Part shown: one piece after another, positions 35,697 to 46,827 of the stretch | Numbering within the stretch: the stretch's first letter is position 1 | Layout of the letters: each line of letters opens with the position of its first letter | Assembly (NCBI RefSeq): GCF_020536995.1 | Contig: NC_068360.1 | Location: forward strand, 2,140,292 to 2,204,291 | DNA from: Dreissena polymorpha | Taxonomy: Eukaryota > Mollusca > Bivalvia > Myida > Dreissenidae | Direction of reading: 5' to 3' | DNA length: 64,000 nucleotides | Notes under the pieces: model-generated | The model's input: only the letters and a program-made list of their open reading frames with translations | What the model was told of the DNA's origin: nothing | The model's database searches: none | Translations under genes and position numbers: made by a program

Positions 35697-37859
35697 GTAC
35701 ATGAGCATAATAGAAAGCGACAGAAAAAAAAACACATAAATATGGCTAAATAAAAAAGTAAATAATGTGAAAGCACGTTGATCAACTGTAACTGAATATA
35801 AGAATAACAGACAATTCTTAGTACACAGCTGCATGGAATATCGAATACTTGATAATCGTCTAGCAGTGAACAGACATATGGCTATATGCTCCCCATCATG
35901 GACTTGCGTCACTCGGAGCAGGTCGCTTTACAATTTCAAATATTCCAAACAACTGGAATTAGAGTCGCTAAGAAGACATTGATAGATGGCTGATATTCGA
36001 ACTCTTTCTTTAGGCCGCATATTTGTTATATTTCAAAATATTTATTTGTACGATTCAGACGATTCGGGCCTTGTCTTTTGCTAATTTTAACTAGAAACAA
36101 ACGGAATTGTATTAGCAATATGTTCCTTACATCATGGACATTCGTAGCACTGAAAGAGAATTAATATAAATTTACTTTACATAGGGACTGGAGTTGAATC
36201 CTTTTAAAATCGGTATAAAATCGCGGTAAGTGACATTTGTTGTGTCCTTTATTTAAGGACGGGTTCTTGTTAAGATTGGATACAATTTTGACAGTATTTT
36301 ATAACAAAATTAGTTTTACCAATAATTATCAAATTGTGGCCAACATGAGTGCCGACTAAGAAGCTACCATATAAGAGATGTAGTTGGAATATTGGTTGGT
36401 CTAATCTTTATATAATAAATAACGTTATATTCAATTGTATAATTCATTCTCGTCAAGATTTAGTTTGAAGAATTATAACATTCACCATACACAGCGTATC
36501 TTGGTAGATCATATGGTTTCAGTTAGATCATGTGGTTGCAGTAAAAAGAAAGGAATCCACTGCGAATGTGCACGATGGCACTTACCAACTATATCATCGA
36601 AGAACGCTGCGCGCGAATCTGTCAGACGCGACAATGCAACAAACGTCCAGCAAACGACCAAAAACATAATGAACGTTTTGCTATCCATCTGCAAAATAAA
36701 AATGGTTATTTATCATATACATGCAAATATATATATTGTTGCGATTTACGATTTTATGTTTTTATAGCGGTTTTGGCAGCGTTTAAAAACATCTCAATTA
36801 AGTATTTTACAAAACCCGTTTTGCGACGGATTGTTTACAAATGACACATTTATTGACACATCCCTTTCTTACCCGTGAAACGATGCATTTTCTAGCATTT
36901 CAATTGTCAATAGTTCTATCAAGCTAGTATTATTAGTTGCACTGTAAGTGACTGTATGGGATATACACCCTCAGTAAATTCATAACATATCATTTAGGTC
37001 AATACATTGACTTTTTATTGACAATAGCTGTTAACAGTCATACTATCTTTTGGGAAGGGATACTCGGGTCTTTCACTGGACTTCAAATAAAACAAAACTT
37101 AAGTTATTTTCACAAGGTATGAGCCAGTCATCCATAGATATATATTCCTTATATGGAACCCTGTAAACTGAGGTAGTACGAATCAAAGGCACAGTTCTCC
37201 CAAATGACTACAATCTATTATCGATAGACAATACGACCAACAAACCCAAGAGAATGACTCTGTTACACAAATGACGTCTGTGAACTCTTGGCCCACCTCT
37301 CAGTGTTCCAATAATGAATTAATTAGTAGCATTATTATAGATTGTATTCAAACGTAATAAAGTAATAACGTGCAATTTTCTTCTTTTCTATCCAGTCGTC
37401 TCGTGTCTCGTGTAACATAACCAACGGCATAAGTTTATATTAGTAATGACTATGTACCGCTATTTAGAATGCTTGCAAGTCTGAATGGAAAGTAGCTCTT
37501 TTAAAGCTATGCTCGATTAGTCGTTTTGTATTTGATTTTTCTATGGAGATCTCATTTGCCTTACGTTTAAAATGCACGATTGCGTGTAGCTATTAACAAT
37601 TTCCGTTGAGACACTGTACGTATATTCTAATGTAAAACTCATATAAAACAGATTTAAGTTACATATACATTAATCATTAAACCATTATTACTCATGTGAA
37701 ACTAGTTTTCGTGGATGTCGCTTATTGGGCGGACTAAGAATTTCACGAATAATAGTTCGGTGTGCTTTTTTACAACAGTCGAATTTGCATCCACGTTTGA
37801 AGTTGTAAAGGACGTTTACTACTTGTTCTTGATTGCTTCGAGCTTTAATGGCTACTTAC

Positions 37860-37920
37860 GTACAGCTGGGTGTTGGATTATTTCAAATATATTGCATGCC
37901 GGCTCACATCTGATATAAAT
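37860..37920 (-). promoter_or_regulatory. Gene C promoter and short non-coding exon
   Basis: TATA-like ATTTATATCA on the minus strand (about 37920-37911) and CAGCTGTAC|GTAAGT with the last exon base at 37860. The intron to the signal-peptide exon would be 1.17 kb. Confidence 0.4.
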
Positions 37921-39072
37921 TACGTTTAATCAGAAGTAAAAAGATATTAAAGAATATTATGATAACAATATTACCGCATACATGATGTGCATTTTGTATC
38001 ATAGGTGCAGTAATATATTATCAAGTTTATTTGGGTGTGACATTATAAGTTGCTTACACTCTAAACGAAGCTCCAATCAAATACATTTGACATATACGAT
38101 TACTCTGACCATCTAGTCATGTTTTGTGTTCAATGCTATCTTTTCCAGATAATCTAGTAACGTTTCACGTGATATTTCCATATTGCAATGTTCTTATTTA
38201 AGTCAAGATTCAGTGTCGTACTGCTTACTAAACATATTTTTCCACCTTTATAAATAGGTAAAAAAACATACTTCATTTTTGTTTTTTTGCGATAATAGGT
38301 AACGTGCTCCGTTGTTTCAAACATGTGTTTATTATCAAATATGTTAAGGAGGAGAGGAGGGTCACTGTTTTATTCAAACAATTTAGTCGGACCTTATCGC
38401 ATATACATGCCATTTTTTAATCATAATCTTCGCATACCAGTATTACGCAGCCAAAAGTCGATTTCCCGTGGCTAGCCACCATTGTTTTGACGACAACAAA
38501 ACGAATACCAATATAAGCATCCAAAAATGAATCCGAAAATATGAGCAAGTGGCCTAGAAGTTGTATTTGTTTTTTGTTAAATCATGAACTTTTAGACAGA
38601 CAAATACTAATGGTGTTTCAGTATATCAAAGGAACACTCATACCAAATCACAATCTGGATCAGCAAATTATTTATTGCTTACGTAGGAGTCCGGAGATAA
38701 CCGATGTTTCACGAATTGACCAAAATACTATGTTTTAGTGGAAAAGTAATACTCGTGTAAATCTCACAAGACTATGACCCTTACTACACCAATAATGTTT
38801 TTTTTACCATAATCAGTCAGTTTCTCTCGAATTTGTCAGCCTTTAAAATCAATAACAGTTCGGCAAATGGGCCATTTTCAGTCGATGTGGAAACGAGAAT
38901 AGATCAATCGAATAGTTATAATTACACATGAAAGGGTTATTTTCAAAGATTTTGGCATGTATTTAACGTAACCCTCAGCTGGGCTCGAACCACTGACCCC
39001 TGGAGTAAAAGTCTTTCTCTTAGACCACTAGGCCACCCGTCCTCATACAATGAGTGATGTATTTTATATCTT

Positions 39073-39277
39073 AGTTAGTTTAAACCTATTTATTTTAGCT
39101 CGATTGCATAGAAAGTAATTCCTACTTATTTGAAATGCTCTCGAGTCCGTTTCCTGGGCCTAGAACCAGTACTTGGTGTCTATATGGGAGATCGAAAGAA
39201 CGCTCTCACAGCGGGGATCGAACCCGTGACCTCCCGGTCGCTAGGCGGACACCATATCCATTACACCACGGCGACCT
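39073..39277 (-). mobile_element. tRNA-headed SINE inserted in copy G
   Basis: On the minus strand it begins GGTCGCCGTGGTGTAATGGA with A-box TGGTGTAATGG and B-box GGTTCGATCCC in CACGGGTTCGATCCCCGC. The shared central block CCCAGGAAACGGACTCGAG and a tail AAATAGGTTTAAACT follow. ATCTTA stands at both edges (39067-39072 and after 39280), a likely target duplication. A diverged relative is at 1858-2032. Confidence 0.8.
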
Positions 39278-39420
39278 AAAATCTTATATAAGCAATCCTT
39301 GTAGTATTACAAAATATAACGACTACAACAGAACTCTCCAAATTATTCGTTTTGCGTTGTAACGCTTTATAATTTTTAGGTCTTTAAATAGTCATAAGAT
39401 GCATATAATGGTCATTTTTA

Positions 39421-42400
39421 GATGGGCGCCCGTCTAAAGTGCTCAGTGTGAAATTCAGGTCGATACGACTAGGTATGATTAACCCAATACCCGCTTGCGT
39501 ATCCGCGCAAGAAAGAGTTGTATAATTTATGCAAGAGGTTTGAGTTCTCCAATTATGTGTATTCACAAATGGCAACATTATATTAATATCGTGTTACATT
39601 CAATATTTTCGAACGGTGTTTTATAGAAAAGAATCAATAAACAATGATCGTATTGTACGTGTCGCGGAGGAGATTGTTTATGAATGATTAAAATAGTCCA
39701 CTTTCTGCTGCGTGTGCTTGACGTAGTATTTTCGCTCAGCTCATTCATAAATCTGAGGCTGGCGATAAACAAAGGGGAGTCCGTGTGAGAATAACGCAGT
39801 AGTATAAGGTTACGCTTGTTTATATTCACAGGTCTCAATTAATAATACGTTGACCACGAGTTCAACAATTATTACAAGGATACGATAGACAACATAAAAA
39901 ATGTTTCATTATCGCTGAAACTGTTAAAAAAACATTTAAATATAACAATAATATTCTCTAAAAAATGTAGTCTTGCTGTTTTGAAATAAGGTTTGGAATT
40001 TTGTTTTCTAAATAACTTAATTCAAAACAAAAGTTTAATTATAGTGTTTTTTACTTGTTAGTCGCATATTTACCGCATTATTATGTGTGTTATAATAGGC
40101 AAACCATACATTAGTAAAATTCAATCTGCCTTCGCACATAGAAGGAATGGGTCAATTAGGTGCTGCGTTTCCTTTGCTTACTTCACTTAGAGGTCAATTA
40201 TTTAAGTAATAGCATTCACAAGGCTCCGACTTCAAAGGAATTGCGGAGCTTTCTTACATAATAAAAGTCGTAGACGCATGGTATTTGCGTTTTGCGTCCT
40301 ATTTGGTCACGTGGTTCTTTTTCCCGGTTGTTTTGGCATTCATGATATATGAGGCTATTAATAGATGCGTCTGTCGATAAACAAAGGAAAGTTTACGGGT
40401 TATAACAACGCAATAGGTTACGCTCTCGCATACAACTCAATGACGTAGTACAGGTCGTAAAATGAGAGATTCGGGAAAAAGTTGACGCTTATTTATATCA
40501 AAGACCCATATTATCTATAGGTCTTTGTTTATATTCTCAATTTATAAAACGTTGAACATAAGTTCAACAATAACTTCAGCGATACGATAGACAAAAAAAA
40601 GTTTCATAATTGCTAAACCCGAATACTAGTATAACAATTTATAATAATAATACGAATGCAATAGCAGAAGGTTAGTAGAAGGTTAAGCTTGTTTATATTC
40701 ACAGTTCTCAATACATAGACAGTTGGATATGAGTTCATGAATTACTTCAGGCATACTATAGGCAACCTCGAAAATGCTTTTTAATCGCTAAAACCGAAAA
40801 CAACCTAATATATTATATTAAATATATTTATAACAATAAATGTCTTTTAAAAATGTAGTCGGCGTATACGCTGACTTTGAAATAAAGTTAGCAATTTACT
40901 TTTCTAAATAATTAAATACAATTAAACAAAAGTTTAACTATTGTGTTGTGTTTTTCACTTGTAAGCTGCATATTCACCGCATGAAATGTGTGTTAGCATT
41001 GTCAAACCACACATTAGTGTGAGTAAAATAAAAAATAAACTACGGGAGAGCACTTCATATGTGTCCTCATATGCCTTGTTATGAGTATCTTTCTTCACTA
41101 TCGAAATATATCGTATGTTTATATTTGATTTAAACGCAGTTTTCTTTCGACACATTTAAATCACACGTCAATAGCGCCGTCATGCGAAAATGGGTCTTAT
41201 GCGTTTCGGCAAGCGTTTGTTAAACCCAGCATGTGCTTTTGCGCAGTCAGGCCATAGGCGACGCTGTTCGCTTTAAAATCACTCAATATGTTATGTTTCT
41301 CCTTACCAGAAGGAGTGATAGCTGAGTGGGCTATTTATATGATTGGCGCATATGGAATAAGACCCATTTTCACATGACGAGGGTCATTACAAATCTCATT
41401 GCGAATTGAAAATGCCACATTTAAGAACAATGCTTTTTGATACAAAATTGAATTGAAAATAGCAAACTTGTTAATAATGGCAGCCTATCCACACATTAAG
41501 GAATGATTTCCAGACGCGCTGACCAAGTACGGCAAACATTGTGGTATGATAATTAAACGATTTTCTCTTATCGTGACACTATACTATTTCGCTAATGATT
41601 GTTTTCTCATCTTGGAGGCGAAAGTGAAATTCTGCGAGATGGATTGTAACGCGTAATTGTAACAGGGCCACAATTTGTGTCGTTTGAGCATACAGAGAGT
41701 AGTCCGGAATTCCTTACACTGAACAGTGCTACATCCTTTGAATTGAGCACATACGCAGTGATGTAGCAAAAATTCAGGGGTTGTATCTCGAATCAGCTTA
41801 TTAAATATTCGAAAATATTCATGCGTGTCTGTTGGCGTTATGTAAAAGTCACTAAGATGAAAACTGAAACAGCTACGCCTAAAAGCGCATGAGTGCTCTA
41901 TACCTATGTTTATGTTAGCGTTGTTGACACCGTGTGAACTGCTCGGGTAATAAGTAAAGCATAAACAGCAATGTTTATATACTTTTATTCCTCCATATAC
42001 AAGATACGAAGATTGTTGTATATTTTGAATTTGTATATGGTGTCAAAAATCAAAAGTTTTGTACACGGAACTTTCATTATGAATTTATATTCCTGGTGAG
42101 ATAGTCATTTGATATTAGAAAAAATATTCCTTTAATATGATGGTGACTGCAAATTTTCTTTATATTAAGTTATCATTACCATTTTCATCATACTTTCTAT
42201 GCTTTCAGAACTTCCAAAAAGCATGTTGGTTTTATTTTGTCTTAGTTATTTCTATGAAATAATAAGGATGATAAAAAATGCACACAAAACTCGACCCGTG
42301 CGCCATGACACACACTTTATAAAGTTGAATGGCGTGTGTTCATTTCAAACTTGCGATTGATTTTCAAAAATGAATTGCGTATTAAATTATGCAATAGCGA

Positions 42401-42427
42401 ACATCTTTAGTGCCTTCAGCGCTTTGA
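39421..42427. mobile_element. 3-kb insertion without TIRs, possibly Helitron-like
   Basis: It splits copy G. No terminal inverted repeat or clear target duplication was found. The left edge has a palindrome (GATGGGCGCCCGTC) a few bases inside. Read on the minus strand this gives TC at the far end and a hairpin followed by CTAA at the near end, the layout of a Helitron, but the target is not a clean A|T. Inside, three diverged copies of a block of about 300 bp (near 39620-39900, 40380-40610 and 40660-40800) share GATAAACAAAGG, TTTATATTCACAG and ACGATAGACAA. No transposase was recognised. Confidence 0.35.
41178..41379. mobile_element. Short MITE with TIRs
   Basis: Ends CGTCATGCGAAAATGGGTCT and AGACCCATTTTCACATGACG are inverted repeats about 200 bp apart. 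The interior carries GCGCAGTCAGGCCATAGGCG. Non-coding, inside the 3-kb insertion. Confidence 0.75.
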
Positions 42428-42865
42428 TTTAGCATTGTAAATGTTCAGTATTACTGTGTTCTCACAAATATCATAGCTATTATAAAAATTTGCGAATATG
42501 AAACTTTTTTTTATTTTGTCAAATTACCAAAACGTGAAAAGGCCCCATAAACAAAACATAAAAATATTCAAAAATAGTATGACGTTGTCATTATATACCT
42601 GCCTACTCTTTCATCATTTTTTTTCCGGAAGTCTGGTTTCTATGGTGATAATTAGTTAATCTCGCACATTTCATAAACTTAATTAAGGTCACAATTACAG
42701 AACTTCATATACGTGTAATTTGTTCATTTTATTTCAACATTTACCTATGAGCACTGAACAAAATTTAAAATTATGTGTAAGCTACATAAGAAATACCTAA
42801 TAATTAAAAGGCATGTGAATACCGTATAATTAAAAGGCATGTGAAGATGCTATTAGTGTTATTAT

Positions 42866-43413
42866 GGGGTACGGACATTAGCCCTCTAGGACATTAGCCC
42901 CTAGGACAAAAGCCCCTAGGACAAAAGCCCCTTCAAAAAAGTGCACGCTTGGACATTAGCCCCCAGGTGTTTTAAAACGTTCAAAACTTTTTTTAAGTAA
43001 GTATGTTTATTCCATTTTTTTAATTTCATATGTGAATACAAACAATATATAGCTTGTACCACACACGTACATTTTAGTGGGTTTTTTTTACAATTTCTTT
43101 ACTATTTTTTCCTTGGACTCTATTTATTTTGCAAACATTTCGCTATATGACACCATCCAGAAGTCTAAAATTACCTTATAATTAGATACATATTAAGTAA
43201 CATAATGTGTTGTTGTTGCTGTTAAAAAAACACACCATTAATTCGATTAATTAAAAAAAAGATGAAATTAAATACCTAAAAAATGAATGTAAAAATAGGT
43301 AGGGGCTAATGTCCAAAGGGGCAAATGTCCTAGGGGGCTTATGTCCAAAGGGGCTAATGTCCTAGGGGCTTTTGTCCTAGGGGCTAATGTCCCAGAGGGC
43401 TAATGTCCCACTC
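42866..43413. mobile_element. hAT-like MITE with ends made of short repeats
   Basis: Flanked on both sides by the 8-bp duplication GTTATTAT (42858-42865 and 43414-43421), while units 1 and 2 have the single uninterrupted site. Both ends are inverted arrays of about 13-16 bp words built from GGACATTAGCCCCTA and GGACAAAAGCCCCTA. The 548-bp element has no coding sequence. An 8-bp duplication suggests the hAT superfamily. Confidence 0.75.
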
Positions 43414-45359
43414 GTTATTATCGACCGATCTTTTCTTACCAATATATACTTTCACCTCAAATGTGTTTTAAATGTGGCCTTATTTATTTTTTTAATCAAT
43501 ATTTTTGTTGTATGTGTTGTCCTGTGATGAATATGCTACAGGTGGTGACCTTAAAAAACTATCGCATGAAAACAAAAACTGATTAAATTTACATCAAATC
43601 TAAATTTAATTAATCTTATATTTTATCGTACGTTTCATACCCAATACGCTTTAATAATTTATTTTTTTACAAACAATAACAGCGGTTGTATACTTTATCA
43701 GCTTCTGTTTATTCTACGTCATTTTTCGAGACGTTTCATGTTTTCGTTCCACTAGTCCTTCTTCTCTGTAAATGTTTAAATCTGGCATTTTAGCAATGAA
43801 ATGTTTTCTCAAGAGAGACAGCGATATTTTTCTGCTTTGTTCTGTTAAAGGTCAATTTAACACTTTTGGAAACTTTATAATATTAAAGATAATTGTTTGA
43901 GATGCGGACTAAAACTATTTGCAACAATTAAGCGTTACGCCTTATGCCATAAATCACCAGGTAAATCTTCCAATAACGCACCTTTTTCTCAAAGTTGGAC
44001 TGACTTACCTCCCTTGCTGTGACGTCAGAGCTGTACATCCGCTGTATTTTAACAGCGTTATTTATGCCGAGACGATCAATTGTATTGCTATTACTTCAAT
44101 ACTGTTATGTTACATTATGGACTTTTCTGACGAATCTGATCATAGTGAAGATGAACTGCATGAAATTAGACCGTATATGTACAGTACACGCCATTTTATC
44201 GATGTAAAAATCGAATTACAAAATCCCAATTAGACCAGACTCCTTTTCCCAAAATGGCTGGACAACGCCTAAAAGTGTTCGTTTTTAGATTTTTCATCAT
44301 CTATTCTTTCTTTGTAAACAAATGCAAGTGAAAGAAATCGTATTGTTGTAACACATAATTTAACTTATAACAATAATTCTAATCATTTGCACCCACTCTA
44401 ACTGTTCATCGCCCATGTTTGGTCTAGTTCGTAATCTTTTCCACTTATGCATAGTGCAAATGTAAAGTTCAATACAAATTTCAGAAGACAGAAAACACAC
44501 TGCTGTATTTTTCGGGGGTAAAAAACGCGACTTTTTCCGAAGCGTTATTTATGGACGAAAATGAAAAACATAATATCCTAATTTTGCAAACACATGCGCG
44601 TGTGATAATCATTAGCGGTAATTTGATTGCCTCTGAATAACCCCCATGTCACTATCAATCGATAATTTAATTGGTTTATTGCAGTGTTATGGCTTTGTTA
44701 TACATACCACACTAATCCTGTACTCCTCCACGATACAATCGTGGTCAGTTACTGATGATAGCAACCGGGTGTAATCCTCCTGGAAATCGTGCTTTTCATG
44801 CATTATATTATCAAAATATTTTTCCGACACGAAGAGCTTTTTAACAAATTAACATTTAATTCATTACAAATATATTACAAATATAAATATTTTGTTGAAC
44901 TTCCCAATACGAATACCAATTTGTAATCCGAAACAAACTTCAGCACCCGATTGTATAAACGCTGGTTAAAGTTACCGCTCGGTAACATTCAAACCTTGGT
45001 AAGTTTGCGGTTATTCAGGTATAGTAACCTTCAAGGTAACTCGATTGTATAAACACGATATACCGCAAAGTAACCTAACCGCGCATAGTGGAAATTAACC
45101 ACCGGTAACTTTAACCAAAACATTCCCACAATGCATTTACGTATGACGTAATTTTCGCGCGAAGTGTCACGCTTATAAACAGCGACATGTATATTTTTTT
45201 TGTCAAATTCATTTACACATGAATTCACAATAAAATAAAGTGCAAATTTTAACTATGAGTTCATCAAAATGACCAGGGACAAATTGATAATGATGTCGGG
45301 CTTTGCATCATTTAGCGGAATCCCTGGTGCTTCCAAACTGCAAGAGAGTGCTTACAAAG

Positions 45360-46333
45360 CACAGGTGGTTAGCGTGTGGCTATGATATTAATTAGTGAAA
45401 ACATCATTTTGAATGATAAATAATCATATTATAACGAAAAATTAACTTTTCTGAAAAAAAAAATTTCACTATCAAATATATATATAACAAGGTATGCAAC
45501 TCAAAATCACCCCAAAACGGGGTGCATCGCTTTGAACAGCCATATCTTCATCAATTGTGCAGCGATTTTCACGATCTCGGTCTTATTCAACGCAGAAATG
45601 AATTTCCTTTCTGGAAATGTATATGTCTTGCAATATTTTTACAAATGCTGGGTCAACTTTTAAGAAATAACACGATACACAACACGCATGACCCAGTTGA
45701 CAGTGATCATGTATTCTTTATGAATGAAATCTCCAGTTGTAAAGACACACCTCCGCATTGGACCAATGAAATCACTCGTATGTTTAAAATGTCAGTTAGT
45801 TGAAATGTATGTAAACAAAGGTTTCAAACGGCGCTGGACAGTTAGTCTTGATGCAGAATGTAACGACAAGAACGGTAATAATGTTTTTTCATACGTTTTA
45901 TTGAATTATGGTATCGAACTACATGAACTTTGTAGGGAAGTTGCCCTTTACTCCGTGAAGATTTCAGTCTTAAAGACAGCATGATCACTGTCAACTGGGT
46001 CATGCGTGTTGTGTATCGTGTTATTTCTTAAAAGTTGACCCAGCATTTGTAAAAATATTGCAAGACATATACATTTCCAGAAAGGAAATTCATTTCTGCG
46101 TTGAATAAGACCGAGATCGTGAAAATCGCTGCACAATTGATGAAGATATGGCTGTTCAAAGCGATGCACCCCGTTTTGGGGTGATTTTGAGTTGCATACC
46201 TTGTTATATATATATTTGATAGTGAAATATTTTTTTTTTCAGAAAAGTTAATTTTTCGTTATAATATGATTATTTATCATTCAAAATGATGTTTTCACTA
46301 ATTAATATCATAGCCACACGCTAACCACCTGTG
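45360..46333. mobile_element. Foldback element with ~353-bp near-identical arms
   Basis: Left arm 45360-45711 and right arm 45980-46333 are inverted and almost identical, with a 268-bp spacer. The ends begin CACAGGTGGTTAGCGTG. TTACAAAG flanks both sides (45352-45359 and 46334-46341), an 8-bp target duplication. Each arm has the same 60-residue open stretch (MHRFEQPYLHQLCSDFHDLG onward) only because the arms are copies. Long-TIR MITE of hAT, P or Mutator kind. Confidence 0.8.
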
Positions 46334-46565
46334 TTACAAAGACGTCTATTCTTCTAGTTGTTCTAGATGTAACATAAAAATTATACATGGCCGTCGTAAC
46401 ATGCTAGACTATTCTTCTAATTTGGCTTATGTTTACAATAAACTTACTTTCTTTCTTCTACAATAAGGGAATTTACCATAGATAAATAAAACATTGTTCA
46501 AGTTTAAATATATCTTTGTATGCAGAAATCTGCAAATGCAACCGAGTTCACCAACGGCTATTATT

Positions 46566-46827
46566 TGTGTCGTGTTCTGAGAAAACTGGGCATAATGCAT
46601 GTGCGTAAAGTGTCGTCCCAGATAAGCTTGTTAAGTTCGCACAGGCTAATCAGGGACGACACTTTCCGCCAAAAATTGATTTTTGCTAAGAAGGTACTTC
46701 AGTTTTACAAAAATGTCATAAAAGCGGAAAGTGTCGTCCCTGATTAGCCTGTGCGAACTGCACAGGCTAATATGGGAAGACACTTTAAGCACATGCATTA
46801 TGCCCATTTTTCTCAGAACACGACACA
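46566..46827. mobile_element. Palindromic MITE with two hairpins (copy 2)
   Basis: Ends TGTGTCGTGTTCTGAGAAAA and its complement. Internal hairpins carry AAAGTGTCGTCCC and GGGACGACACTTT, as at 2401-2653. Confidence 0.85.

Larger units (their letters stand above)
34593..36688 (-). pseudogene. Gene C: broken copy of the secreted two-cysteine peptide gene
   Basis: Same exon layout as genes A and B: 36688-36586 (34 residues, start MDSKTFIMFLVVCW, end FFDDIV, GTAAGT donor) and 34726-34593, ending at the same TAG. The signal-peptide exon reads intact. The mature exon looks interrupted by about one break while the rest of its sequence stays close to gene B. Splice borders and promoter-like region are kept, so it may still be transcribed. 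The intron carries the same MITE and TIR/tRNA element as gene B. It is probably a recent pseudogene, but a sequencing error or polymorphism is possible. Confidence 0.6.
38930..42551 (-). mobile_element. TIR-bounded element with tRNA-like promoter, copy G, split by two insertions
   Basis: Element pieces are 38930-39072, 39278-39420 and about 42428-42551. Between the first two lies a tRNA-headed SINE, and between the last two about 3 kb of other DNA. The right end reads CAAAACGTGAAAAGGCCCC. The left end is shortened: about 100 bp between GGCATGTATT and AACCCTCAGCTGGGCTCGAA is missing. Joined pieces match copy E in order. Confidence 0.7.

Noticed and set aside
45522-46169. The same 60-residue frame on opposite strands
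   Set aside because: The two arms of one foldback element, not two genes. No homology recognised.
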